Position numbers and translations under genes: made by a program. Below the pieces are notes generated by a model. The model was not told where the DNA came from. It searched no databases and saw only the letters and a list, made by a program, of their open reading frames with translations. This document shows positions 18,301-27,253 of a stretch of DNA of 36,735 nucleotides, in pieces. This stretch comes from JBBDNC01 sp040877875. Its GTDB lineage: Bacteria; Bacteroidota; Rhodothermia; Balneolales; Balneolaceae. Each line of letters begins with the position of its first letter. The first letter of the stretch is position 1. The DNA lies in assembly GCA_040877875.1 (NCBI GenBank), contig JBBDNC010000028.1:1-36735 (forward strand). Reading direction: 5' to 3'.

Positions 18301-19965
18301 GTCTACCCGTGGATTGCCAAAGTACGGCTTTCGACTCCAGGCGTGGGACTGATCTCGCCTCCACCGCATCACGATATTTATTCAATCGAGGATCTGGCTC
18401 AATTGATTCATGATCTTAAAAACTCGAACAAGGATGCCCGTATCAATGTGAAACTGGTCTCCCTGGTGGGGGTCGGAACCATTGCAGCCGGTGTGTCCAA
18501 GGGACATGCAGATGTAATTCTGATCAGCGGCCATGACGGCGGCACCGGAGCTTCTCCGCAAACCAGTATCAAGCATGCCGGTTTGCCATGGGAGCTCGGA
18601 CTAGCAGAAACCCATCAGACGCTGGTGCTGAATGACCTTCGAAGCCGGGTGACCCTGGAAACGGACGGACAAATCAAAACCGGCCGGGATATTGCGATTG
18701 CTGCCCTGCTTGGAGCAGAGGAGTACGGATTCGGAACCAGTGCACTGATTACCCTCGGATGTATCATGATGAGGGTGTGCCACCTGGATACCTGTCCGGT
18801 GGGGATCGCTACTCAAAATCCTGAACTTCGCCACAAATTTACGGGAGACCCGCAGTATGTGGTGAACTTTATGAAATTTGTAGCACAGGACCTGAGGGAG
18901 TATATGGCAAAATTAGGCTTCCGCACGGTTGATGAAATGATCGGCCGTACCGATAAGCTGAAGCAGCGCAAGGTCGAACACTGGAAAGGCAAGTACCTTG
19001 ACCTTTCCACGATTCTTTATAAGCCTGAGGTTGGCGATGAAATTGGAACGCGCTGTCTGATCGAACAGAACCACGGACTTGAAAATTCACTCGATGTTCA
19101 GACCTTGATGGATATTTGTGAGCCGGCCCTTACAAACAAGGAGCCGGTGAAGGCAAAGCTCCCGATCCGGAATATTAACCGGGTGGTCGGTACGATTGTG
19201 GGAAGTGAGCTGACCCGCCGTTTTGGGCGGGACGGGCTTCCCGAGGATACGATCCACCTGAAGTTCAAGGGATCGGCCGGACAGAGTTTTGGGGCTTTTA
19301 TCCCTAAAGGGATGACTCTTGAACTGGAGGGGGATGCGAATGACTATTTCGGCAAAGGATTGTCAGGAGGTAAACTGATTCTCTATCCGGACGAGGGAGC
19401 CAAATTCAAACCCGAGGAGAACATTATTGTCGGGAACGTCTCATTCTACGGAGCTACGGGTGGGGAAGCCTATATTCGGGGAATGGCCGGCGAGCGATTC
19501 TGTGTCCGAAACAGTGGTGTAAAAGCCGTCGTAGAGGCGGTTGGTGATCATGCCTGCGAATATATGACGGGCGGCCGCGTGGTCGTGCTGGGTTCCACCG
19601 GCCGAAACTTCGCTGCCGGAATGTCGGGGGGAATCGCCTATGTCCTGGATCAGCAAGGAACCTTCGAACATTACTGCAACACGGATATGGTGTATCTCGA
19701 GCGGCTTGAGGATGAGGACGAAATCAGGGAAGTGGAGCAGATGATTCGTAAACACTGTGATTACACAGAAAGCAATATGGGATGGAAAGTACTGGCCAAG
19801 TGGGAGGAAATGATTTCGAAATTCGTCAAAGTGATGCCGAAAGACTTCAAACGTATGCTGGAGTCGATCGAAGAATCCGAGAAGCAGGGCTACAGCGGTG
19901 AAGACGCTATTATGGAAGCTTTCCTTAAGAATAAGGAGGATAAAGCCCGTGCCGCAGGGAATTAA
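15349..19965 (+). CDS. gltB: Glutamate synthase large subunit
   Basis: A 1538-residue GltB, the alpha subunit of glutamate synthase, which transfers the amide of glutamine to 2-oxoglutarate to give two glutamates. The class II glutamine amidotransferase domain begins at Cys25 (HDACGIGF), with residues 1-24 as the propeptide to be removed. The FMN/2-oxoglutarate barrel contains GHDGGTGASP and the 3Fe-4S ligands Cys1138, Cys1144 and Cys1149 (CIMMRVCHLDTCPVG). The C-terminal beta-helix domain has the glycine-rich repeats GGKLILYPDE, GATGGEAYIRGMAGERF and GGRVVVLG. Length is normal. The start is well supported by the short propeptide. gltD follows after 218 bases; the two probably share regulation and certainly form one enzyme. 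Confidence 0.98.
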   Translation: MDMAGMKKAPEKQGLYNPDHEHDACGIGFVVNIKGKQSNKIVKQALTVLRNLDHRGATGSEANSGDGAGILMQIPHKFLEQSCEGLSIELPEPGQYGVGMISFPGDREDRRPCEKVVERIVREEGQEVLGWRKVPTDNFHLGKTAKASEPSVRQLFIGRSDDLETELDFERKLYVIRRRATKAIEETEMDIKEKDLFYIASLSCRTIIYKGMLTPKQLEVYFPDLEDPEMESALALVHSRFSTNTFPSWKLAHPYRYLIHNGEINTLRGNQNWMRAREGQFASELFGEDLEKIFPIIQEDGSDSAIFDNCLEFLALSGRSLPHVMMMMIPEPWEKHLSMDKKKRAFYEYHSCLMEPWDGPASIAFTDGKIVGATLDRNGLRPSRYYVTRDDTVVLASEVGVLDIPVEDVVQKERLQPGRMLLIDTEKGRIISDEEIKHEIASEHPYEEWLEENLINFDKVTEELQYKEPDLSHEEVIHRQKVFGFTYEDLRVNVGPMAENMLQPVGAMGNDAPMAVLSNQPQLLYNYFKQLFAQVTNPPIDPIREELITSTETILGSQGNILDPTPESCRQIELTSPVLTNEEMGQLRDLQLKGFKSHTLPILFKAGTGGKGLEKGLDNLFKAADKAIKKGTNILILSDRDFDRKHIPIPALLAVAGLHHHLVRSGSRTKVGIVLESGEPRETHHFCTLLGYGVDAVNPYMAYESLYDLIREGFIEGIDYERAVKGYNKAVVKGIVKVMSKMGISTIKSYRGAQIFEAIGLGKEVVDKYFTWTDSRIGGIGLDGIAEEAEERHKRAYPNIRVNGQVLDEGGQYKWRKKGEYHMYNPETVHTLQFASKTGDYKLYKEYASLVDDQMDPPPTLRHLLDFNFEENPIPIEEVESVESICKRFKTGAMSYGSIGEETHEALAIAMNRIGGKSNTGEGGEDPKRYTLDANGDSRNSATKQVASGRFGVTSEYLTQGNEIQIKMAQGAKPGEGGELPGRKVYPWIAKVRLSTPGVGLISPPPHHDIYSIEDLAQLIHDLKNSNKDARINVKLVSLVGVGTIAAGVSKGHADVILISGHDGGTGASPQTSIKHAGLPWELGLAETHQTLVLNDLRSRVTLETDGQIKTGRDIAIAALLGAEEYGFGTSALITLGCIMMRVCHLDTCPVGIATQNPELRHKFTGDPQYVVNFMKFVAQDLREYMAKLGFRTVDEMIGRTDKLKQRKVEHWKGKYLDLSTILYKPEVGDEIGTRCLIEQNHGLENSLDVQTLMDICEPALTNKEPVKAKLPIRNINRVVGTIVGSELTRRFGRDGLPEDTIHLKFKGSAGQSFGAFIPKGMTLELEGDANDYFGKGLSGGKLILYPDEGAKFKPEENIIVGNVSFYGATGGEAYIRGMAGERFCVRNSGVKAVVEAVGDHACEYMTGGRVVVLGSTGRNFAAGMSGGIAYVLDQQGTFEHYCNTDMVYLERLEDEDEIREVEQMIRKHCDYTESNMGWKVLAKWEEMISKFVKVMPKDFKRMLESIEESEKQGYSGEDAIMEAFLKNKEDKARAAGN

Positions 19966-20183
19966 TTGCCAGGCAATGTATTCACCGGATTTAGGGGACG
20001 GATGTTAACGGAACAGGGCTTTATTCGGCAGAGGACTGAAATCGATGTATTCAGAATACGTAAGTAAATGCCTTGTTAACGGCTTCGCAGGTATCGTTTG
20101 ATTCCGGATGATTTGTCAGGCGGATTCAGGTTGAACGAGTACGATGATTTTTTTAATGGTAAATGACACAAGTATTATAGATT

Positions 20184-21668
20184 ATGGGTAAGATAACCGG
20201 ATTCATGGAGTATGAACGCAAGTCTACTCCATACCGTAAACCCGAGGAAAGGGTTAAAAGCTGGGATGAATTTTACAAACCTTTATCGGAAGAGGAACTG
20301 CAGAAGCAGGGGGCCCGGTGCATGGACTGCGGGGTTCCCTTCTGTCAGACGGGCTCTGAAATAGGGGGCAAATCGCTGGGCTGCCCGGTGTATAACCTGA
20401 TCCCCGAATGGAATGATCTCGTCTACCGGGGCAAATGGAAGGATGCCCTGCAACGGCTCCATAAAACCAATAATTTCCCGGAGTTTACAGGGCGCGTCTG
20501 CCCAGCTCCGTGCGAAGGTTCCTGTGTGTTGGGCATCACGAATCCGCCGGTCGCAATTAAGAGTATCGAACAGGCAATCATCGACAGAGGATTTGAAGAA
20601 GGATGGGTGGTTGCCGAACCGCCTGAAAAGAGAACCGGTAAAACCGTCGGAATTGTCGGATCCGGCCCGGCCGGGCTGGCAGCCGCTGCTCAGTTGAACA
20701 AGGCCGGCCACAAGGTTACGGTGTATGAACGGGCCGACCGGATCGGCGGACTCCTGACCTACGGTATTCCCAATATGAAACTGGATAAGTCTATTGTAAA
20801 ACGCAGGGTGGACCTGCTGGCCGAGGAAGGGATTGAATTTGTTACGAATACGGAAATCGGGACGGATATCCCCGCTCCCAAGCTGAAGAAAAAGCACGAT
20901 GCGTTGATTCTTGCCGGAGGGGCAACCCACCCGCGGGACCTGCCGATCGACGGTCGCGAATTGAATGGCATCCATTTTGCCATGGAATTTCTGCACGCCG
21001 ATACCAAAAGCCTGCTGGATTCCGATCATGAAGACGGAAACTATATATCCGCAAAAGATAAAAACGTGATTGTGATCGGAGGCGGGGATACCGGTACGGA
21101 TTGTGTGAGTACCTCAATGCGCCACGGGTGCGAGAGCCTCACCCAGTTTGAAATCCTGCCCAAGCCGCCGGATCAGCGATCTGACGATAATCCCTGGCCC
21201 GAATGGCCGAATATTTATAAAGTGGACTATGGCCAGGAAGAGGCCAAGTCAAAATTCGGGGAAGACCCGCGTCGGTACCAGGTGATGACCCAGAAATTTG
21301 TCGGTGACGGCAACGGGAATGTCAAGGAACTTCATACCGTCCGGATCGAATGGGTGACCGGCGAGAACGGGCGTAAACAACCCAAGGAGATCGAGGGAAC
21401 GCAAAAAGTCTGGAAGGCCGATCTGGTTTTGCTGGCGATGGGCTTTCTCGGGCCGGAAAGCCCTGTTTTGGACCAATTGAATGTAGAAAAGGATCAACGA
21501 TCCAATGCCAAAGCCGAACACGGCTCGTTTGATACCAACGTCGAAGGGGTGTTCGCTGCGGGAGATATGCGCCGGGGACAAAGCCTGATTGTCTGGGCGA
21601 TCAATGAAGGCCGTGGCGCTGCCCGTGAATGTGACCGCTGGTTGATGGGAAGTACGGAGCTTCCCTGA
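20184..21668 (+). CDS. gltD: Glutamate synthase small subunit
   Basis: A 494-residue GltD, the beta subunit that takes electrons from NAD(P)H via FAD and passes them through two 4Fe-4S clusters to GltB. The N-terminal cysteine cluster region is complete (CMDCGVPFC, GCPVYNLIPEWNDLV, RVCPAPCEGSCVLG). The FAD motif GSGPAGLAAAAQL and the pyridine-nucleotide motif VIGGGDTGTDC are present, and the C-terminal GVFAAGDMRRGQSLIVWAI is the typical FAD end. It lies directly downstream of gltB. The 218-base spacer between the genes shows no gene or clear terminator. Confidence 0.98.
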   Translation: MGKITGFMEYERKSTPYRKPEERVKSWDEFYKPLSEEELQKQGARCMDCGVPFCQTGSEIGGKSLGCPVYNLIPEWNDLVYRGKWKDALQRLHKTNNFPEFTGRVCPAPCEGSCVLGITNPPVAIKSIEQAIIDRGFEEGWVVAEPPEKRTGKTVGIVGSGPAGLAAAAQLNKAGHKVTVYERADRIGGLLTYGIPNMKLDKSIVKRRVDLLAEEGIEFVTNTEIGTDIPAPKLKKKHDALILAGGATHPRDLPIDGRELNGIHFAMEFLHADTKSLLDSDHEDGNYISAKDKNVIVIGGGDTGTDCVSTSMRHGCESLTQFEILPKPPDQRSDDNPWPEWPNIYKVDYGQEEAKSKFGEDPRRYQVMTQKFVGDGNGNVKELHTVRIEWVTGENGRKQPKEIEGTQKVWKADLVLLAMGFLGPESPVLDQLNVEKDQRSNAKAEHGSFDTNVEGVFAAGDMRRGQSLIVWAINEGRGAARECDRWLMGSTELP

Positions 21669-22127
21669 GCCTGAGAAGAATGGCGGGTGAATCATGGATT
21701 TGACTCTACCCGGGTACTGTCGAAAATCGAGCACGGCTTAGTTTTGTCCGGATTCAGAGTAAATGGATTCGGGAGAGTCTGCCGTACTGCAAGTGAGAGC
21801 AAATCTACGGGATTATTCCAGATTTCCCGATAGACAGATGTAGTGGGGCGTTCGGCAGAGCGTGAGATCGCGATAAAGATCCTAGACCGGCCTTGAAACC
21901 TCACTCGTCGCACGTGCTTGTCCCGCATAGCTCTGTTGATTCTTCCTCTTACGATTTTCCGGAGTTTTTGACTGATCCCCTCTCTCTTTCAAGTTGAATA
22001 CCTCACTGGAGTACGATAAAAGCAGTTAGAAAAAGAAATATTAATATTTTTTAATATTAGAATTTTTTAATATATTCAATCATCCAGTTTAGATAAAAGC
22101 TATTACCCTTTATCAAATACCAGAGTT
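21669..22127. other. 459-bp non-coding region before the response regulator
   Basis: No credible gene. An inverted repeat AAATCT (21801-21806)/AGATTT (21820-21825) lies in a GC-balanced block; a very AT-rich tract (about 22030-22080, with repeated TTAATAT and TTTTTTAAT) precedes the response regulator and is the probable promoter zone. Confidence 0.55.
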
Positions 22128-22583
22128 ATGGAAGATCCACAGAAGAGAGTACTTATTGTAGAAGACGACCAGTTATTGGCCCTGGTAGAGAACAGACTGG
22201 TTTCGAAGCTGGGATATGATGTGGTAGGAGAAGCTTCTTCCGGCCATGAAGCCATTCGGATGACCTCCGAACTGAATCCGGACATACTCCTCATGGATAT
22301 CTCTTTAAATGGGGAAATGGATGGGATTGAAGCTGTCGAAGAGATTCGAAAGAACTCATCGGTTGCGGTGATTTATCTGTCCGGAAATTCAGATAAATTC
22401 AACTACGAACGGGCCAAAAAGACGGGTTTTATCAGCTACCTGGTCAAGCCGGTCACACAGGAGGATTTAAAAGAACCTCTTCTCAAGGCAGCTTTTCGGG
22501 GCAAGGAGTCCCAGTTTACCCCTGCACCTGAATTTAACAGAGAGAAAAATACCAGAAGAAGGTTGGTTAATCAGTTAGGTTAA
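22128..22583 (+). CDS. Single-domain (CheY-like) response regulator
   Basis: A 151-residue receiver-only protein. The acidic pair is within VEDD (residues 11-14), the phosphoacceptor Asp57 in LLMDISL, Ser85 in YLSG replaces the usual threonine, and the conserved lysine is Lys107 in LVKPVT. After about residue 120 the tail is basic and unstructured, with no DNA-binding or output domain. DISL...GEMDGIEA is typical of receivers that are often attached to, or work with, PAS-containing histidine kinases. No kinase is adjacent. Its 3' end overlaps the converging oxidoreductase gene by 17 bases. Confidence 0.92.
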   Translation: MEDPQKRVLIVEDDQLLALVENRLVSKLGYDVVGEASSGHEAIRMTSELNPDILLMDISLNGEMDGIEAVEEIRKNSSVAVIYLSGNSDKFNYERAKKTGFISYLVKPVTQEDLKEPLLKAAFRGKESQFTPAPEFNREKNTRRRLVNQLG

Positions 22584-23574
22584 CAAGAACCCTGCCGATC
22601 TGATTTCCCTTTAATATGGAATCAATTTCATCCGGCAGCCGCTTCAAGGGCACTTCCCTGAATAATTGTTGAAGCTTTTCAGGCTTCCATTTCCCAGCCA
22701 GTTTTTCCCAGAGACGGATCCGCGTCTGCATCAGGCAATTACCGGAATCGATGCCCATGAGACTCACTCCTCGCAAGATGAAGGGATAGATATTGGTATG
22801 AAGCTTGTGCCCGAGAATGTTTCCGCAACAGGTGACAATCCCGTTGTGCCGGGTTTGCCGGATGAGGGTATCCAGGATTTCAGCCCCTACCGTATCGACT
22901 GCCGCCGCCCAGGTTCCTTTTAAAAGCATCTTTTGCGAGAGGTCGGTTACGGCATCGCGATCTTCAATCCCGGCTGCTCCAAGACTTTTGAGAAAGTCAT
23001 GCTGTTCCAGCTTACCCGTGATGGCAATGACTTCATACCCGAGCTGTGAAAGCAGGGCTACGGCAAAACATCCCACTCCGCCGGTCGCCCCGGTCACCAC
23101 AACGGGTCCGTCGTCCGGATGGATTCCCCCTTCCGTGATTTTCAAAATGCCATAGGAGGCGGTAAACCCGGCCGTTCCGATAATCATGCTCTCTTTCAAG
23201 CTTAATTGCTCGGGCAGGGGAACAATCCAGTTTCCCGGCACACGGATATATTGACCGAATCCGCCAGGTGTATTCATCCCCAGGTCGTAGCTTGTTACAA
23301 TGACCGGATCCCCGCTTTTAAATCTTGAATCCCTGCTCTCCTCCACAACTCCCGCTGCATCGATCCCGGGTGTGTGTGGGTAAATTTCGGTCACACTCCG
23401 GTTGCCTGTCGCCGAGAGTGCGTCTTTATAATTCAGGGAAGAGTAGTAGACACGGACTAATACATCATGATCCGGCAGGTCCGAAATCTTTTTTTCAATC
23501 ACCTGCGAGTGGAAAAGGCCTCCGTTATCGGTGATTTGAAGCGCAGAATATGAGCGGTTCTCTCCTGAATTCAT
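22567..23574 (-). CDS. YhdH/YhfP family quinone oxidoreductase (AcuI-like)
   Basis: A 335-residue zinc-independent medium-chain dehydrogenase. YYSSLNYKDALSATG, the PGIDAAGVV segment and the nucleotide-binding motif VTGATGGVGCFAVALL match the YhdH/YhfP/AcuI group, some of which reduce acrylyl-CoA with NADPH. No zinc-ligand cysteines of alcohol dehydrogenases are seen. ATG 23574 is preferred to an in-frame TTG at 23604. It lies 84 bases downstream of nadA on the same strand and may be co-transcribed. Its role in NAD metabolism is not supported by anything beyond this position. Confidence 0.9.
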   Translation of the reverse strand: MNSGENRSYSALQITDNGGLFHSQVIEKKISDLPDHDVLVRVYYSSLNYKDALSATGNRSVTEIYPHTPGIDAAGVVEESRDSRFKSGDPVIVTSYDLGMNTPGGFGQYIRVPGNWIVPLPEQLSLKESMIIGTAGFTASYGILKITEGGIHPDDGPVVVTGATGGVGCFAVALLSQLGYEVIAITGKLEQHDFLKSLGAAGIEDRDAVTDLSQKMLLKGTWAAAVDTVGAEILDTLIRQTRHNGIVTCCGNILGHKLHTNIYPFILRGVSLMGIDSGNCLMQTRIRLWEKLAGKWKPEKLQQLFREVPLKRLPDEIDSILKGNQIGRVLVNLTD

Positions 23575-23658
23575 TTTTCTTTTCTCTTGCTTGCCTGACT
23601 CCAACCCATTTCAATCTTTTTTTCCGCCTCCCCTCATTTACTGAAAGGAAGTGGATGT

Positions 23659-24768
23659 TTATGAAAGCTCAAGCATTCGGTTCAATGCGAGAACCGCGTA
23701 TTTACGAATCTCATCGGGGACTTTGATCTGGTTGACGATTTCTCCCTGTTCCAGTTTTTCGAGCGACCAGAGCAGGTGGGGCAGGTCAATTCTGTTCATG
23801 GTCATACAGGCACATAGAAAAGGATTTAATGAAACAATCTTCTTGTCTTGGTTCTCCTGGATGAGGCGGTTGACCAGGTTCATCTCTGTACCGATCGCCC
23901 ATTTACTGCCTTTGGGGGCATTCTCGATTGTGCGAATGATAAAGCTGGTTGAACCGGAATAATCTGCCGCTTGAACAACGTCATACGTGCATTCCGGGTG
24001 GACCAGGATATTTATCTCCGGGTCTTTTTTTCGCAGATGCTCAACATGCTGGATATTAAACTTTTCGTGGACCGAGCAATGTCCCTTCCACAGGATTACC
24101 CTGACGTTTTCAAGGTCTCCGTCATATTCGAATTCGTTGTCGATGGGATCCCATACTGCCATTTGATCGAGCGGAATCCCCAGGGAATACGCAGTATTGC
24201 GTCCCAGGTGCTGGTCGGGCAGGAACAAGATGCGCTCCTTTTGAGTGAATGCCCATTCGAGCATTTTTTTGGCATTCGTTGAGGTTACGGTCGCCCCGCC
24301 GTATTGTCCGACGAAGGATTTGATTGCAGCCGTGGAGTTGACGTAAGTGAGCGGGAGGATCGTATCACCAAATGTCTCCTGCATGATATCCCATCCCCGA
24401 CTCGTTTGGTCGATATCTGCCATATCGGCCATCGAACAACCTGCACGTAAATCGGGCAGAATCACAGACTGGTGGTCATCCGTCAGCATATCGGCAGTTT
24501 CTGCCATGAAATGAACCCCACAGAAAACAATTAGTTCAGCCTCGGGCCGCTCGGTACATATTTTTGCCAGTTTGAGGGAATCTCCCTTTGCATCGGCAAA
24601 TTGGATCACTTCATCTTTCTGATAATGGTGGCCCGGCATAAACAGCCTTTCGCCGAAGGCGGATTTGATTTCTCTGACACGCTTTGCCATCTCCGCGTCA
24701 CTCATTTCCGAGTACCGTTCGGGAAGCTGAACGGTGGATTCCTGTTCTAACGTTTCAAGCAATTCCAT
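23659..24768 (-). CDS. nadA: Quinolinate synthase
   Basis: A 369-residue NadA, which condenses iminoaspartate with dihydroxyacetone phosphate to give quinolinate using a 4Fe-4S cluster. FMPGHHYQKDEV, FCGVHFMAETADML (Cys83), DLRAGCSMAD (Cys111), WKGHCSVHEKF (Cys231), VHPECTYDVV (Cys260) and NPFLCACMTMN (Cys319/321) are present, covering the three cluster ligands of the family. Start ATG 24768 is supported by an AGAGGAG site about 10 bases upstream. It follows nadC by 79 bases in the same direction, an operon arrangement. No nadB (aspartate oxidase) is in the window. Confidence 0.97.
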   Translation of the reverse strand: MELLETLEQESTVQLPERYSEMSDAEMAKRVREIKSAFGERLFMPGHHYQKDEVIQFADAKGDSLKLAKICTERPEAELIVFCGVHFMAETADMLTDDHQSVILPDLRAGCSMADMADIDQTSRGWDIMQETFGDTILPLTYVNSTAAIKSFVGQYGGATVTSTNAKKMLEWAFTQKERILFLPDQHLGRNTAYSLGIPLDQMAVWDPIDNEFEYDGDLENVRVILWKGHCSVHEKFNIQHVEHLRKKDPEINILVHPECTYDVVQAADYSGSTSFIIRTIENAPKGSKWAIGTEMNLVNRLIQENQDKKIVSLNPFLCACMTMNRIDLPHLLWSLEKLEQGEIVNQIKVPDEIRKYAVLALNRMLELS

Positions 24769-24847
24769 AGCTGGCTGCTCCTCTTTTATTTTACCAAATC
24801 TTTGACTGCTGTAAAATAAGGTTTATGCAGCTTTTATCTTAATATTA

Positions 24848-25720
24848 TTACAAGCTTTTTTTCCCATCTACAAGATTGAAACTGATATCCAGCGCCGTGA
24901 CGGAATGGGTCAGAGAACCGAGCGAAATGTAATCCGCACCGCAATCCCTGTATTGGCCGGCCGTGTCCGGTGTGATACCCCCAGAGAGTTCGACCAGGAT
25001 GGAGTCGGGGATCATCTTCCGCAACTTGCGGACTTCATCCGGGGTCTTGTTGTCCAGCATGATGATATCTGCCTTAGCCTGTACCGCTTCGCGAACTTCT
25101 TTTTCGGTTTCACATTCCACCTCTACCCTGACCATCGGGCCCGTGGCAGCACGAACGGCCTCGACCGCCTTTTGAATACCTCCGGCAGCCACGATGTGAT
25201 TGTCTTTGATCATCACCCCGTCATCCAGCCGGAACCTGTGATTATAGCCCCCGCCGCAGCGTACGGCATATTTTTGTAGAGCTCTCAATCCGGGGAGGGT
25301 TTTACGGGTGTCACAAATCCGGGTTCTGCTCCCCTGCATGGAATTTACGGCACGGGAGGTGGCTGTGGCAATGCCGCTCATATGCTGAAGGATATTCAGA
25401 ATCACCCGTTCTCCGGTCAGCAGGGGACCGGCAGGGCCGGAGACTTTTGCGATAGGATCACCCGGTTTCACCTGCTCTCCGTCTTTCCTGAAGTGCTCTA
25501 CCGTCATGGACGAATCCAGCATTTGATATCCCATTCTAATCGCCAGTACGCCCGATAATACACCGGTACCTTTTGCAACAAAGGTCCCCGAGCGGATCGT
25601 ATCGGCTCCGACTGACGAGCTCGTTAAATCTCCGAAACCGAGGTCTTCTTGAAATCCGGCCTGCAGGACGTTCCGGAGGGCGAAGGAAATTGCGGGCTGA
25701 GAGGCTGAGGAACGGATCAA
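24848..25720 (-). CDS. nadC: Nicotinate-nucleotide pyrophosphorylase (carboxylating)
   Basis: A 290-residue quinolinate phosphoribosyltransferase, converting quinolinate and PRPP to nicotinate mononucleotide, CO2 and pyrophosphate. The hallmark stretch DTRKTLPGLRALQKYAV, then RCGGGYNHRFRLDDGVMIKDNH, is intact, as are VEVECETEKE, IMLDN and ELSGGI. The start is a TTG at 25720; no ATG is available before the conserved domain. It is first in the nadC-nadA group and diverges from a cysteine desulfurase gene, with about 120 bases between them for both promoters. Confidence 0.97.
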   Translation of the reverse strand: MIRSSASQPAISFALRNVLQAGFQEDLGFGDLTSSSVGADTIRSGTFVAKGTGVLSGVLAIRMGYQMLDSSMTVEHFRKDGEQVKPGDPIAKVSGPAGPLLTGERVILNILQHMSGIATATSRAVNSMQGSRTRICDTRKTLPGLRALQKYAVRCGGGYNHRFRLDDGVMIKDNHIVAAGGIQKAVEAVRAATGPMVRVEVECETEKEVREAVQAKADIIMLDNKTPDEVRKLRKMIPDSILVELSGGITPDTAGQYRDCGADYISLGSLTHSVTALDISFNLVDGKKSL

Positions 25721-25839
25721 AATAGAGGATTGATTTGTTAGGATGACTGTAAACGACGGTTCATATTCTGTATATTACGCTTGTTGTCTACCGGGAATAA
25801 TAAGGATATGAATTTTATAGATCCATTGAGGGCGGAAAT
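25721..25839. promoter_or_regulatory. Divergent promoter region for nadC and cysteine desulfurase
   Basis: A 119-base spacer between the divergent genes. It must contain both promoters or one shared control region. I could not pick out an NrtR, NiaR or other known NAD-regulator operator with confidence. Confidence 0.5.
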
Positions 25840-26988
25840 ATGATTTACTTTGACCATGCAGCGACCTCACCGATGAGTGAGTCTTCATTGAAGGCCTATT
25901 GCCAGGTGGCTGAAAAATATTTTGGCAATCCGAGCAGTCTGCACGACAGCGGTTCGGAAGCTGAGCGCGCCCTTGAAAGTGCCCGTAAAACGATTGCAAA
26001 ACATCTCGGGGTCCAGGCGAAAGGGCTCCATTTTACCGGCAGCGGGAGTGAAGCCAACTTTCTTGTGATTGTCTCCCTGGCAAACGCCCATACCCGGCGG
26101 GGCAGGCATATTGTAACGACCCCGATCGAACACAGTTCCGTGCGCAATACGTTTAAATGGCTTGAAAAAGATGGGTTTGAAGTGAGTTATCTGCCCGTGA
26201 ACAGCGAGGGACAGGTGACTCCCGAAGCCCTTCGACAAACCCTCCGGGACGATACGATCCTGGCATCGATTCAACATGTGAATTCCGAGATTGGAACGGT
26301 CCAGGACTTGCGATCCCTGGGAGAAATTCTTCGGGACCGGGAAGTCCTTTTTCACAGTGACATGGTTCAGAGTTTTGGTAAAATTCCGTCGGATCTACCG
26401 GGCTGGGGAATCGACAGCGCTACGATTACCGCCCATAAAATTCAGGGGCCGAAGGGAATAGGAGTTGCCTATATCGACAATTCCATCAATCGAAAACCGT
26501 TGATTCCCGAGGCGACCCAGGAACGGGGATTCAGGCCGGGAACCGTGGATGTTCCGGCTGCAGTGGCTTTTGCAGTTGCCGCCGATGAGATAATGAAAAA
26601 ACGGGACGGACAACTGGAACGTGTCACAGCCCTCCGCGACCAGCTTGTCGGCCTTGTCCGCACGAAACTGGATTCGCTGGCTGAAGTCGAGGGCAATCCG
26701 GAATTGAATTCTCCGTTTATCACCGGAATCTCCCTCAAAGAGATGGAAGGACAACATGCGATGCTGGAGTGCAACCGCTTCGGGCTTGCCATTTCAACCG
26801 GAAGCGCATGCCAGGTAAACGAGCAAAATCCTTCTAAGACCATGCTGGCGATTGGGAAAACAGATGAGCAGGCCCAGAGGCTTATTCGCATCTCCCTGAG
26901 CGATTTGAATCAAACGAACGAAATCGACGAGGCTGTCGATATCCTTCATAAAGTAGCTGTTAAACACCGGGATGTTGTGACATTATGA
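25840..26988 (+). CDS. Cysteine desulfurase (NifS/IscS-like)
   Basis: A 382-residue class V PLP aminotransferase-fold enzyme that removes sulfur from cysteine to give alanine and a protein persulfide. Signatures are YFDHAATSP at the N-terminus, IEHSSV (His98), the PLP lysine Lys200 in TAHKIQGPKG, RPGTVDV, and the reactive Cys324 in STGSACQ. Its position opposite nadC-nadA resembles the Bacillus arrangement in which a NifS-like enzyme serves the NadA iron-sulfur cluster, so a dedicated role in maturing NadA is a reasonable inference; general Fe-S or thiolation use is also possible. No iscU or regulator gene follows. Confidence 0.95.
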   Translation: MIYFDHAATSPMSESSLKAYCQVAEKYFGNPSSLHDSGSEAERALESARKTIAKHLGVQAKGLHFTGSGSEANFLVIVSLANAHTRRGRHIVTTPIEHSSVRNTFKWLEKDGFEVSYLPVNSEGQVTPEALRQTLRDDTILASIQHVNSEIGTVQDLRSLGEILRDREVLFHSDMVQSFGKIPSDLPGWGIDSATITAHKIQGPKGIGVAYIDNSINRKPLIPEATQERGFRPGTVDVPAAVAFAVAADEIMKKRDGQLERVTALRDQLVGLVRTKLDSLAEVEGNPELNSPFITGISLKEMEGQHAMLECNRFGLAISTGSACQVNEQNPSKTMLAIGKTDEQAQRLIRISLSDLNQTNEIDEAVDILHKVAVKHRDVVTL

Positions 26989-27253
26989 TGATATTCGTGT
27001 TTCTCTTTAAGAAAAGGGAGGGATCAGGGACTGCGAGGAAGTAAAAAGTGGAAGCTGTCGGACTTGGGTTTTTTAACCTCAGAGGCCAGTTTCTGTCGGT
27101 TAGTAGATGTTAAACCATTCATCTGAAAAATATAATACTGAATATAGAAGTCTGAGGACTGAAGTCTATCACCGGCCGGTGGATGTCCTCAAAATGCGAA
27201 AGTTGTTTATTTATTTTAACTTGTAACAAACTCATACAAACAAAAAGAATGTC

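Noticed and set aside
16996..18372. 458-codon minus-strand frame inside gltB (and a similar one at 15325-16788)
   Set aside because: Long antisense shadows of the glutamate synthase gene; no domain in the translated product.
21692..21928. 78-codon minus-strand frame downstream of gltD
   Set aside because: Basic, repetitive-looking composition over a region with inverted repeats; more likely intergenic repeat DNA than a gene.
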